64,000 nt of DNA from Pirellulales bacterium (lineage in GTDB: Bacteria; Planctomycetota; Planctomycetia; Pirellulales; Lacipirellulaceae), in contig JALHQZ010000009.1 in NCBI GenBank assembly GCA_022841705.1, positions 62,001 to 126,000 on the forward strand, in the 5' to 3' direction. The position numbers and the translations under genes are program-made. Numbering within the stretch: the first letter of the stretch is position 1; every line of letters begins with the position of its first letter. A model generated the notes under the pieces. That model did not search any database and had not been told where the DNA came from. It saw only the letters and a program-made list of their open reading frames with translations. Below are positions 55,118 through 63,467 of the stretch, piece after piece.

Positions 55118-57085
55118 TTACTTCTGTCGCTGTTTCCAGCAAGAACGCTTCGCGCAACCAATCAACACTCCACTTAGTATTAGCCAAATACTTGCTGGCT
55201 CTGGCACGGGATTGTTGCCGAAATACGTAAGTGCTTTTTGCCAAGCGACGTTCCCAATGAGTTGCCCGATTCTTCGGCCAGCAAAATCATCCGCAGGAGG
55301 ATGGATGCCGCCGCTCAGTCGGGACATCGAAGCTTGGTCGGAAGCGTCGAAGTAGGTCGCAAACTGAAGTTGTACGGGAGAAACTGGGCCGTATTCGAAA
55401 TCGAGGCCAGTGCCGACTGGAATATCGAACGAATACAGGCCGCCTGGAAAGTACTCGCTCCCTGTAAGTCGCGTTAGTATTTCAGCACCTGATCGACTAA
55501 ATGTTGAATGCCCAGACACGAAGCCGGGAAATGGTGGGGTGACAAAGCTGCTAAGTTGGTAAGGGAGCCAGTTTTCCGCCAGGATCCATTCTACACCTGC
55601 GATCTCAGCGGGATCATCAAACGGAGCCGTTCCGGAAATGGGACCCGACCAAGCCTTGATAGCAATCTTGCCTTCCTTCCCGGCTAGGTGCTCATGACGC
55701 CCGCCAACTGCCGTGGTTTCGCTTGTTACGACTTCGACGAGTCCTGATTCAAGCGGGAGTCCATCGGGATGATAGGACAGACCTCCTGGATCAGAAGACT
55801 GCCCCAGTTGGCCCATATAGCGAATGAATGACACTGGTCGCGAACTATCATAAACTCCTTTGTGGTTCCAAGCAGCAATTGCCGCATCATGCAATCCACC
55901 ATTGAGCGCGAACATGCTCTTTACGTCCCATTCCAGGTCGTTAAGAACTGGGCCATTTCCGCCGATTCGCTTTGGGATTGCAAGTTGGTCCATGCGGTCA
56001 CTGATTTCATTTCGAATTTCGTTCCAGTGCCCAGGAGGGGCTGTGGAGTGAGGGCCATCTGCCCAATATTCCGAGATGATTCGGTAGAAGTCGCCGCGCC
56101 GGATGAGCTCGGGCGCGTAAGCTTGGCCAGTCCAGGGATTCAACGCATGTCCGACTTGATCATAGCTTTCGGTTTGCGGAGCATTCGGCGTATTTCCCCG
56201 CGAGGCTGGGGAGATATCGATCGTAACTCCATCGTTGGGGTCCAGATAGGAAGAGAGCCGAATAACGGTCAATGCATCGTTCTTAAAATCCGCTTCATCG
56301 ACGCGGTTGAGCCCAGGGGGCAATCCCTGATCGAAGTAGACATTGTTGCCACTCCGATCGGATGAGGTCATCGAGAAAGGGGTCACGGCGCCCCAGAAGG
56401 GAGTCAGATTCCGCTGTGTTGATTCAAAGATCGGGGTGCCGAACTGATCGATGCGATTTCCAAGAAAGTGGAGCGCTTGCCAACGGTTGGGATCCACCAT
56501 CACGGTTCCAGGGTTTTCAAAAGTCAAAGGCGCATTGATCGGCGTGAAGCCAGGCGGATTGGAATAGCGATTCTGCTCATTCGCCCCATCCGCCAGCCCG
56601 TGATTGATGATCGAGCGCGCAATGCGATTTCCAAGTGCAGCCGGGGAACTCCCGACTATGGAAGTGAAATCAGGATCGTACCCGAGGTCCGTCATTTGCT
56701 GACGTAAGTCCACTACGGTGGCAGCCTTGCCAGGACCAACACCAGCTGGCCCTGTCACGAAACGATGCAAAATGACGTTGTACGCGGCATAGCTAATCGC
56801 CTCGTTCCGTGCGGCAGTTAAGTCCAGCGCAGTGCTCTTTTCCTGGTGCAGATACTGCTGGGATGCTGGATCAAAGGCAGACCACGCATCATACATCGCG
56901 GCAGAGACATGAAATAAGTTACGGGCATGGACTGTCGGACGCGCCGTGTCGATGCTGATGGCATGTAGCAACTCCTCGTTCCAAAGCCGAGCAACAGTCT
57001 CACTGGCAGAGATGTGCTGTGGAACAAACATCCACAAGAGACCGATCAGAAGCCATCGGGACAGAATGAAGCGCGAAGTGATCAT
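55118..57085 (-). CDS. Vanadium-dependent haloperoxidase-like (PAP2 superfamily) with PEP-CTERM
   Basis: 655 residues from ATG 57085; an in-frame GTG at 57160 is possible. Signal peptide region MITSRFILSRWLLIGLLWMF. Helical core with EAISYAAYNVILHRFVTGPA and AALGNRIARSIINHGLADGA; the PAP2 phosphate-type motif PFPGFVSGHSTFSRSGAEIL and RLSGGIHPPADDFAGRRIG give the His/Arg/Ser-His ligands of vanadate in chloroperoxidases. C-terminus VPEPASIWLILSGVLIGC then AKRSCWKQRQK is a PEP-CTERM signal. It may oxidise halides with peroxide or act as a phosphatase; the Lys of the PAP2 motif is not resolved here. Pairing with an FG-GAP/ASPIC protein is a layout I recall in planctomycetes. Confidence 0.88.
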   Translation of the reverse strand: MITSRFILSRWLLIGLLWMFVPQHISASETVARLWNEELLHAISIDTARPTVHARNLFHVSAAMYDAWSAFDPASQQYLHQEKSTALDLTAARNEAISYAAYNVILHRFVTGPAGVGPGKAATVVDLRQQMTDLGYDPDFTSIVGSSPAALGNRIARSIINHGLADGANEQNRYSNPPGFTPINAPLTFENPGTVMVDPNRWQALHFLGNRIDQFGTPIFESTQRNLTPFWGAVTPFSMTSSDRSGNNVYFDQGLPPGLNRVDEADFKNDALTVIRLSSYLDPNDGVTIDISPASRGNTPNAPQTESYDQVGHALNPWTGQAYAPELIRRGDFYRIISEYWADGPHSTAPPGHWNEIRNEISDRMDQLAIPKRIGGNGPVLNDLEWDVKSMFALNGGLHDAAIAAWNHKGVYDSSRPVSFIRYMGQLGQSSDPGGLSYHPDGLPLESGLVEVVTSETTAVGGRHEHLAGKEGKIAIKAWSGPISGTAPFDDPAEIAGVEWILAENWLPYQLSSFVTPPFPGFVSGHSTFSRSGAEILTRLTGSEYFPGGLYSFDIPVGTGLDFEYGPVSPVQLQFATYFDASDQASMSRLSGGIHPPADDFAGRRIGQLIGNVAWQKALTYFGNNPVPEPASIWLILSGVLIGCAKRSCWKQRQK

Positions 57086-57269
57086 AGGATGACAGGCTCT
57101 GGGTGCTACCGCGACAAAATTAGAATGAGATTGAATGCTGTCAGACAAGAGTTGCGGCACGGTGGATTAGCTCCAGCGAACTAAGCCACGCGCTACTAGC
57201 TAGGGCGCGGAAATCAGCAAATCACGAACCAAGCGAAATCCGCGATTTCAATTGATTGCGAACCCAGGG

Positions 57270-57450
57270 GGGTTCCACCTTTTCCGATCATCCTTCAGCC
57301 GCACTGCCACTAGTATAGATGTCGCCCCTTCAGCATGCAATTTTCTGGTAAAAGTGGCGGGACAACTGTTGCTAACCACTGGGGCCGAGGCGGGGCGGGA
57401 AGCGGTGCTGTACTGGTAGATAACCCGATCAGCAGAATTGAGATTTTCAT
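57270..57450 (-). pseudogene. Decayed start of a second M20 amidohydrolase gene
   Basis: The ATG at 57450 begins MKISILLIGLSTS, similar to MKTSIVLACFLTS of the intact gene at 50401, and the bases just before it (GAAGCGGAGTCGCCAAC) are the same as those before the intact gene. Further on PPRPQWLATVVPPLLP matches KWIGAELPVLV in rough form, and CAGAAAATTGCATGCTGAAG aligns with the KELHAAP region. A stop follows after 46 codons and the rest of the gene is gone. So it is a truncated relic of the downstream partner of the rdgB relic. Confidence 0.75.
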
Positions 57451-57477
57451 GTTGGCGACTCCGCTTCCCGGCGGGCG

Positions 57478-57857
57478 TCACTTGAATGGTTGGTGACGAA
57501 TTTGGGGATAATCAATCGTATCGCCGGGGGGCGGCGACTTAAGGCACTTTTCAACGCGGGGCCAAACCCGCTCGTTTTTCGAACAGTAAGCGATTGTTGT
57601 CGGCCTCGGTCGCCTTCGGTTCGGGGAACCGAGCCGAATAGTTCCCGGGGGTGCCGTTGAGCGCATCGACTTCGATCCCGCTGTCATCGGCGAGCACCCA
57701 TTGCTTCAGATGCCGGGCATGTTGGGTTGCTTTGAGCCGGGTGTTGGCAGGCAGCGAAGGAATCGCCATCTTCAACCCCTTCCCATGCATGGGGACAATC
57801 CTTCAGCTTGGCCATGCGAATGCCAGCCAGCACTAACAGTTCGGCGAACTCGATCCC
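57478..57857 (-). pseudogene. Decayed second copy of rdgB
   Basis: On the minus strand the sequence RLKATQHARHLKQWVLADDS and GIEVDALNGTPGNYSARFPE with ADNNRLLFEKRAGLAPR is a close match to residues 56-117 of the intact rdgB at 49730. Upstream GIEFAELLVLAGIRMAKLKD aligns with residues 18-37, but a tandem TGCC (57746-57753 on plus, GGCAGGCA) adds four bases and breaks the frame. After AGLAPR the coding jumps to a short segment TIDYPQIRHQ, matching the intact RLILPKIVT at 190-200 in DNA, so about 72 codons containing the GGHGFGYDPLF motif are deleted. The start codon region is also missing. Directly followed by the amidohydrolase relic, as in the intact pair. Confidence 0.85.
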
Positions 57858-58048
57858 AACCGGTGGGGGAAAACTCGTCCCCTGCGTTGACCGCTGGCGG
57901 GTTCATTCCTCAGCCCGAGCCGCTGACCCGCGCGTCTGCAGCTGACCGGAGGCTTGGCCTTGGCGAGCATTCTTATTTACAACCGGCACTTGCCCGAGCT
58001 CGGGCGTTTAGCGCGCAAGCGGTCAAGTGATTCAAGAATCGATCAACC

Positions 58049-59092
58049 TTAGCGCACGGCAAGTCGCCCGCCGTTTGGCATGATCCGATGCAAATCTGCC
58101 GGAGGCGGACCAGTCGTCTCGCCGATGTCGAGCCATGCCGATTGGCGAGACGCCACGCCATCGACGGCGTGCGTGTCGGCCGCCAGCTGCACGGCCTGCA
58201 TGAAAGCGAGTTTGCCGAGCGCCCGAGCGTCTTGGCAGACCGCCGTCATTCGCGGCCAGATCGTGCTGGATTGATCGCCGTCATCAAAGCCAATGATGGA
58301 AAGATCGGTGGGCAGCCGGAGCCCCAACTCATGGGATTCGATAATGGCGCCATTCGCCACGTGCGGGTCGGCAATGAAAATGGCCGTCGCGCGGTTGGGC
58401 ATGCCAACCAGATTGCGCAGCATTTGCCGGCCATTCGCGCGATGCGGCGGCACGCGGCAGATCAGACGCTCATCGAGCAGGTCATGGTCAGCGAGCACAT
58501 GACGGTACGCTTCAAGACGATCGAGATGGTCGCCGTCATCGCGATCGCACGCGGCAAACGCGATTCGTTTGTGACCGAGCGAGACCAAGTACTCGACCGC
58601 TTGCAGGCTGGCCGACTTCGATTCGGCGTAAACGAACGGTAAGTTCTCGCATTCAAAGTGATCGCCAAGCACAACTACTGGTAACCGTTCGGCAGCGATC
58701 TCTTGGGCGATCTCGCGTTGGGCGGTGGTGCAGCGCAGTACGGCGGCGCCGAGACCCTTCCGCGCAAAGAACTGCCGAAACGATTCGCCCGGCGCGCGGT
58801 CGCGATGCAAATCAATCAGCTTGAGATCGAACGAGGATTCACGCATCGCCTCGACCATGCCATCGATGCACGCCGAGTCGTACGGGCCACCCGTAGTGAA
58901 GGGGCCGAGGTAGATGAGCGCTACGCAATCCGCTTCACGGCGGCGGACCTGCGGTGAGTAATCACACGCTTCGACAGCCTGCAACACGCTGTTACGCAAC
59001 TGCGGGTCGACATTCTCAGCGCCGTTGATCACGCGGGATACAGTGGCGATAGAAACCCCGGCTGTTCTGGCGACTTCGCGAATCGAGGGCAT
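58049..59092 (-). CDS. LacI-family transcriptional regulator
   Basis: 347 residues, typical. N-terminal helix-turn-helix MPSIREVARTAGVSIATVSR and VINGAENVD, then the sugar-binding core with PYDSACIDGMVEAMRESSFD, LPVVVLGDHFECENLPFVYA, ASLQAVEYLVSLGHKRIAFA and PTDLSIIGFDDGDQSSTIWP. C-terminal ADLHRIMPNGGRLAVR is slightly extended. LacI proteins respond to a sugar-type ligand. It is divergent from the GH16-type gene at 59505 with the candidate operators between, and next to the relics of rdgB/amidohydrolase on its downstream side. A short piece of a related LacI gene is at 51755-51816. The target is inferred from position. Confidence 0.93.
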   Translation of the reverse strand: MPSIREVARTAGVSIATVSRVINGAENVDPQLRNSVLQAVEACDYSPQVRRREADCVALIYLGPFTTGGPYDSACIDGMVEAMRESSFDLKLIDLHRDRAPGESFRQFFARKGLGAAVLRCTTAQREIAQEIAAERLPVVVLGDHFECENLPFVYAESKSASLQAVEYLVSLGHKRIAFAACDRDDGDHLDRLEAYRHVLADHDLLDERLICRVPPHRANGRQMLRNLVGMPNRATAIFIADPHVANGAIIESHELGLRLPTDLSIIGFDDGDQSSTIWPRMTAVCQDARALGKLAFMQAVQLAADTHAVDGVASRQSAWLDIGETTGPPPADLHRIMPNGGRLAVR

Positions 59093-59504
59093 GGAAATTG
59101 GTCTTCCGGAGAAACAAGGACGAGTAACTGTTTCTTACTATGCTTGATCTGTTGAATTGCGTCAAGATGTCGGTTCAAGTTTCATCGAACTCCATAATTC
59201 TCCGGCAATTCTGGGGTCTTCAGGTGAATCTGGCGTTTGAGAAATATTCAGAAATTTCGTCACAATCGGCTTGACGTCGAGAAACAAGTGATTACTATGG
59301 ATAACAGTTACTTACACACTTTTCCGTAACCTTTTCGAACCGTTCTGCTGTGCTCCCGGCCATGCCGAGTTCAGGCCGGTGGTCGACATTGAGGCAGGCT
59401 CGTTGAACAGCTTGCCGCCAAGCAAAGTCGGTTCAGATCTAACACTAGTTCTCAAGATCAGCGGGCTGGATTCAAAACGGAACATCAAGACGGAACAATT
59501 AGCG
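59093..59504. promoter_or_regulatory. Intergenic region with LacI-type sites and a promoter
   Basis: A promoter-like TTGACG (59271-59276) with TACTAT (59293-59298), 16 bases apart, faces the GH16 gene. Directly after it AACAGTTACT (59303-59312) is the inverse of AGTAACTGTT (59123-59132), which lies near the LacI start. The 8-base TTACTATG is also repeated (59135-59142 and 59292-59299). Two copies of one site on either side of a divergent region fit LacI autoregulation and control of the hydrolase. Nothing else of note in the rest. Confidence 0.65.
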
Positions 59505-61199
59505 ATGAATGCATTTCAACTTTTGAGTGGCCGCATGCGGACAGCATCCTTGATAATTCTCCTGGTGGGGACACCTTTTGCTGCAGGCCAAACTTTATTG
59601 GTGGACGAGTTCGATGGCACCCGGGGTGGCGCGACTGTTCATCCTGGTGGAGTCGTTGACGTCACTACCTATCGCGTGCCGTTCGGTGGCGAGGACTTTG
59701 TGGGCCGGACGAACTTCCGCTTCACGCTGCCGCAAGATGGTGTAACGACCGCTGCCGCTGGAAGCACCGACGGCAAGGTCGCCGTTTTGAATCTCGATAC
59801 CTTCAATCCTGACGCTCCCGGAGCCAGTTTTCTTGGAACCGACGTGCTCACCAAGCGTAACTTCGCGGTCGGCGGCGGACTGCGCATGACGTCGCGGATG
59901 CGAGTGGCTGGACCAATTCCAGGCGGACTGGTTGCCGCGGCCTTTCTCTATGACGTGCAGCGTGAGTCGGCGCCCGGCGTGCTAGTGCGGGACGAAATCG
60001 ATCACGAGATTCTCACCAACTACGCCCAGACAGCAGGGCCGGACAACACGCTCACCAACGTGTGGAATGATGGCGACTTTTCGACCGCTGGTTCGCCCGT
60101 GACAATCAGCAACCCCGCAGGTTTCGATGTCACCCAATTTAACGATTACACCACCGAGTGGACCCCCACCAGTGTGAAGTGGTACATCAACAATACGCTC
60201 GTTCGCACCGAGAATACGGTGGTGCCCAATGATCCGATGAAGGCGCATTTCAATTTCTGGGCGCCGGATAACACCTTCACAGACGCCTTCAACGCAGGGC
60301 TAACGCCCACCGCGACAGGCCCCGGAACGACCTACCGCATGGAAGTCGATCGTCTGCAGATTGATCGGTTCAACACAACGGTAAGCAGCAATCTGCTGGC
60401 TGACCCCAGTTTTGAGACTGCCGCCATCCCCGCATCTAACGGCACCGGCGGGTGGACGATTTTTAACAACTCCTTTCGGGAGACGGGCCCGGTAGTACCC
60501 CAAGATGGCCTGACAGCCCTCAAAAACTTTGGTCCGTTTTCGGGGACACCCAACGCAAGCGGCGCTTTTCAGAATGTCCCCGCTGCACCAGGTCAACAAT
60601 TCGAGGGCTCGGTGTGGGCGTATTCCCCCAGCGACGATTCGATTCTGGGGCAAGAGAATTTCACCAACGTCACGCTGCAATTCTTGAATACGGCTGGCAG
60701 TGTGATCGGCTCCGTGAACTTCAGCCCGGGAACCAACCAAAAGGACACGCCGATTTTTGATGGTCGCGATCCGAACATGGTGCAGGACCAGTGGATTCAG
60801 TATACGGTCAACGCCGTGGCGCCCGCCGGGACAGCGTTTGTGCGCCAAAGCCTGTTCTTCATCCAACTTAACAATCAGGGGGGAGCTGCTTGGTTCGACA
60901 ACGCGTCGTTGGTCCGGCTTACAGCAGCGGCGCCTGTCGTTGCAGGTGATTACAACAACAACGGCGTCGTAGATGCCGCTGACTACACGCGATGGCGGGA
61001 TGGTGGACCGCTGCAGAACGAAGGGGTGACGATTGGCTTCAACACCCCAGAAGACTACACCTTTTGGAAATCGCGATTTGGCGCCACTTCGGGCTCGGCA
61101 GCGGTATCGAGTGCTGCCGTTCCTGAACCCTCCACCTGGACTTTGGGCATCTTGGCCGCCCTGGCAATTGCAGCCGGGTCTCAAAATCGCAGAAGTTAA
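59505..61199 (+). CDS. GH16-type glycoside hydrolase with dockerin-like repeat and PEP-CTERM
   Basis: 564 residues from ATG 59505 (GGAAC upstream; ATG 59535 possible; the frame is open to 59379). Signal peptide (TASLIILLVGTPFAAGQ). Catalytic GH16 motif at about 163-168: RDEIDHEIL (E164-x-D166-x-E168), flanked by AAFLYDVQRESAPGV and TLTNVWNDGDF, and further FNDYTTEWTPTSVKWYINNT (typical GH16 Trp region). So it likely cuts a beta-glucan or galactan such as laminarin or agar. Then a carbohydrate-binding-like NLLADPSFETAAIPASNGTG, a dockerin-like GDYNNNGVVDAADYTRWRDG and VPEPSTWTLGILAALAIAAG. It is controlled, by inference, by the divergent LacI. Two other PEP-CTERM genes follow on the same strand. 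Confidence 0.86.
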   Translation: MNAFQLLSGRMRTASLIILLVGTPFAAGQTLLVDEFDGTRGGATVHPGGVVDVTTYRVPFGGEDFVGRTNFRFTLPQDGVTTAAAGSTDGKVAVLNLDTFNPDAPGASFLGTDVLTKRNFAVGGGLRMTSRMRVAGPIPGGLVAAAFLYDVQRESAPGVLVRDEIDHEILTNYAQTAGPDNTLTNVWNDGDFSTAGSPVTISNPAGFDVTQFNDYTTEWTPTSVKWYINNTLVRTENTVVPNDPMKAHFNFWAPDNTFTDAFNAGLTPTATGPGTTYRMEVDRLQIDRFNTTVSSNLLADPSFETAAIPASNGTGGWTIFNNSFRETGPVVPQDGLTALKNFGPFSGTPNASGAFQNVPAAPGQQFEGSVWAYSPSDDSILGQENFTNVTLQFLNTAGSVIGSVNFSPGTNQKDTPIFDGRDPNMVQDQWIQYTVNAVAPAGTAFVRQSLFFIQLNNQGGAAWFDNASLVRLTAAAPVVAGDYNNNGVVDAADYTRWRDGGPLQNEGVTIGFNTPEDYTFWKSRFGATSGSAAVSSAAVPEPSTWTLGILAALAIAAGSQNRRS

Positions 61200-61282
61200 G
61201 GCTTTCTCGTGATTGAAGTTGAGCGAACACTAAACGTCCTCTTCACACCGATAGCGTGATTCCTCACGCGGAGTATTGAACT

Positions 61283-62164
61283 ATGAAGCGAGCACTTGGT
61301 TATTCACTCCTGGGCACTCTGATGCTCGCCGCAACAGCGCTCCGCGCTTCGGCGGTAACGTTTGGCGTCGATCCCAGCTATTCGTGGGTGGGCTATATGA
61401 ACCGCTTTGAACTTCCGGAGAATGGCGGAGGCTATGCGGGCGGCGAAGTCTGGACAACAGCAGATTTAAGAGCGAATTTTACTGGGGCAACTCTTAAGCT
61501 CGAGGCAGCTCCCATCCCCACGGGCGATAGCTTCTGGTACGTCAACGGTGTGGGTGGCCCCGGGGCGGCGGGCAATAAGAATATGGAGGCCATTTTCTAC
61601 GTCGAACAAGATGGTACCCTCGGAGGTCAAACAGTTACCTTCACGGGCAATGTGCTCGCGAATACGTTGGTGAGTCCCTATGTTGCCAAGGCGCTTATCA
61701 GAGATTTCGCCCCCGACTATTCCTCGTTTACCGAAACAACCGTGGATCTAACGCCCGGAGTTTTTAGCGTAACCGCGACGACCGACCCGGGCGCTGGACG
61801 GCATGTGCAGTACGGCTTCTCGGTGTTCGGCCCCAACGTGTGGCCGACCGATGTCGAAAGTAAGGGATTCGTGACTGTCACAGCGCTAAGCGCGGCGGGC
61901 GTCACCGGCGACTACAGCAACAACGGCACGATCGACGCCGCCGACTACACCGCGTGGAAAAATGCGTTCAACGGTAGCACGCTGCCGAATCTGTCGCCGA
62001 CGAAAGTGGGCACGACGATTGACGCCTCGGATTACACAGTGTGGCGTGATGTTTTGCCGGTTGCGGTTGCGAATTCTGCGGCAGTTCCCGAACCAAGTTT
62101 GTGGGCTTGGATAGTGGTGGCAGGCGTGGTGCTGGTCGGAACCCGGCGGCGCAGCGCCAGCTAG
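61283..62164 (+). CDS. PEP-CTERM protein with dockerin-like repeat (cassette copy 1)
   Basis: 293 residues. Signal peptide MKRALGYSLLGTLMLAATAL then RASA. The middle, ~60-210, is a beta-rich domain of no recognised type (SYSWVGYMNRFELPENGGGY, GEVWTTADLRANFTGATLKL). C-terminus has two dockerin-like calcium segments: GDYSNNGTIDAADYTAWKNA and GTTIDASDYTVWRDVLP, then VPEPSLWAWIVVAGVVLV and a basic tail GTRRRSAS. The leader and the last ~100 residues are nearly the same as in the gene at 62424, while the middle is unrelated. A 5' untranslated stretch just before the ATG is also shared with that gene. A hairpin at 62171-62204 ends it. Secreted, exosortase-sorted; no enzymatic motif. Confidence 0.85.
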   Translation: MKRALGYSLLGTLMLAATALRASAVTFGVDPSYSWVGYMNRFELPENGGGYAGGEVWTTADLRANFTGATLKLEAAPIPTGDSFWYVNGVGGPGAAGNKNMEAIFYVEQDGTLGGQTVTFTGNVLANTLVSPYVAKALIRDFAPDYSSFTETTVDLTPGVFSVTATTDPGAGRHVQYGFSVFGPNVWPTDVESKGFVTVTALSAAGVTGDYSNNGTIDAADYTAWKNAFNGSTLPNLSPTKVGTTIDASDYTVWRDVLPVAVANSAAVPEPSLWAWIVVAGVVLVGTRRRSAS

Positions 62165-62170
62165 CCGCAG

Positions 62171-62204
62171 GTGACCGCGGCGCGTTTCGTCGCGCCTCGG
62201 TTAC
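62171..62204 (+). terminator. Hairpin after the cassette copy 1 gene
   Basis: GTGACCGCGGCGCG (62171-62184) pairs with CGCGCCTCGGTTAC (62191-62204) with one mismatch and a GU pair. The T-run is not clear, so termination is likely but not certain. The same hairpin, perfect, ends the next gene. Confidence 0.55.
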
Positions 62205-62423
62205 TCGGCGCTGAAGAAGCGATAAACTGTTAAGACTTTGGGACTCGAGGGGCGTAGTGGGGCGTCCCGCTGTTGGCGCCGAAAAGTTTTTGTCTAACAG
62301 CGGCGATTTTTTGATGCTGCGAAGCGACTGAGTCGGTTACCAGCCGAAAGCGTTGGAGATTGAGCGAAAACTAAACGTCATCCTTGCGCCCACGGCGCGA
62401 CTCATCACGCGGAGTATTGCACT

Positions 62424-63317
62424 ATGAAGCGAGCATTGGTTTATTCACTCCTTGGGAGTCTGCTGCTCTCTGCCAACGCGTCGGCCCAAAATCTGCTCAC
62501 AAATCCCAATTTCGAGACGGGCGACTTGACGGGTTGGCACCTTTTAGGTCCAGGTGGAAGCCAAACCATCGGCGCTCCTGGAATTGGGGCCCAAAGTGGA
62601 AGTTTTGCGGTCAAACTGAACGCTCCTTCAGATGGCGTACCGGAAGTTGGCCAAGGGATCTTCGGCAGCCCGACGTCGTTTCCAGCGAGTGCTGGCCAGG
62701 AGTTTAAGTTCTCTGGTTACATGTTGACCGAGGTCGCATTGCCAGCGGTTGGGACCGGAGCAACTTTTGGCCTTTTCAAGATCGTGTTTGAAGACGCGGC
62801 TGGCGTTGACCTTGTGCCTGCCTCGGCCAGCATTGGCCTTATCAACACGGCCTTTCCAGGTGTCGAATCCCAACCGTTCTTGGATGGCAACAGCGCACCT
62901 AACACGTGGATCTTCAGTGAGGCCCAGGGAGTGGCGCCTGCCGGCACCGCTTCCGTTGCTTTCCTGGTGCTGAATGTGGACTTCGCTAACGGGGCCAATC
63001 ATCCGATGTGGTTCGACAACATTTCCGCCACGAAAGTTACCGGCGCCTCCGGATTGGTGGGCGACTATAGCAACAACGGTACAATCGACGCCGCCGACTA
63101 CACTGCTTGGAAAAATGCGTTCAACGGTAGTACGCTGCCGAACCTTTCGCCGACGAAAGTCGGCACAACGATCGACGCCTCCGATTACACCGTGTGGCGA
63201 GACAAGCTGCCGCCGGCAGTGGCGGCTGCCGCGGCGGTTCCGGAACCAAGTTTGTGGGCTTGGATGGTGGTGGCAGGCGTGACGGTTGTCGGATCCCGAC
63301 GCCGGAGCGCCCGCTAA
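62424..63317 (+). CDS. PEP-CTERM protein with dockerin-like repeat (cassette copy 2)
   Basis: 297 residues. MKRALVYSLLGSLLLSANAS then AQNLLTNPNFETGDLTG. The middle is a carbohydrate-binding-like beta sandwich (NPNFETGDLTGWHLLGPGGS, ASAGQEFKFSGYMLTEVALP, NTWIFSEAQGVAPAGTASVA), unrelated to copy 1. The C-terminus is shared with copy 1: GDYSNNGTIDAADYTAWKNA, FNGSTLPNLSPTKVGTTIDA, SDYTVWRDKLPP, then VPEPSLWAWMVVAGVTVV and GSRRRSAR. Promoter/leader DNA (62358-62470) is also shared. Ended by a 13-base perfect hairpin at 63326-63356. Expected to be surface-exposed through exosortase. Confidence 0.88.
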   Translation: MKRALVYSLLGSLLLSANASAQNLLTNPNFETGDLTGWHLLGPGGSQTIGAPGIGAQSGSFAVKLNAPSDGVPEVGQGIFGSPTSFPASAGQEFKFSGYMLTEVALPAVGTGATFGLFKIVFEDAAGVDLVPASASIGLINTAFPGVESQPFLDGNSAPNTWIFSEAQGVAPAGTASVAFLVLNVDFANGANHPMWFDNISATKVTGASGLVGDYSNNGTIDAADYTAWKNAFNGSTLPNLSPTKVGTTIDASDYTVWRDKLPPAVAAAAAVPEPSLWAWMVVAGVTVVGSRRRSAR

Positions 63318-63325
63318 CCGCCGGT

Positions 63326-63356
63326 GACCGCGGCGCGAGCACGTCGCGCCGCGGTC
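63326..63356 (+). terminator. Perfect hairpin ending the copy 2 gene
   Basis: GACCGCGGCGCGA (63326-63338) pairs with TCGCGCCGCGGTC (63344-63356), GCACG in the loop; 9 bases after the stop. It is followed by TCTATTCACTTTC, not a strict T-run. Related to 62171-62204. Confidence 0.7.
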
Positions 63357-63467
63357 TCTATTCACTTTCGTCCTGCGGGCAGCAGGTTCAGTCATAACGT
63401 GGGTCGGGCGTCGAGTCTGTAGGGCAATCTCTCGGTCAGGAAGTCTCTTCGGGAAAATCCAGTAAAA

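Noticed and set aside
57551..57790. A short intact ORF with RdgB similarity
   Set aside because: It covers only a fragment of RdgB, with a frame break and missing active-site part, so it is a relic rather than a gene.
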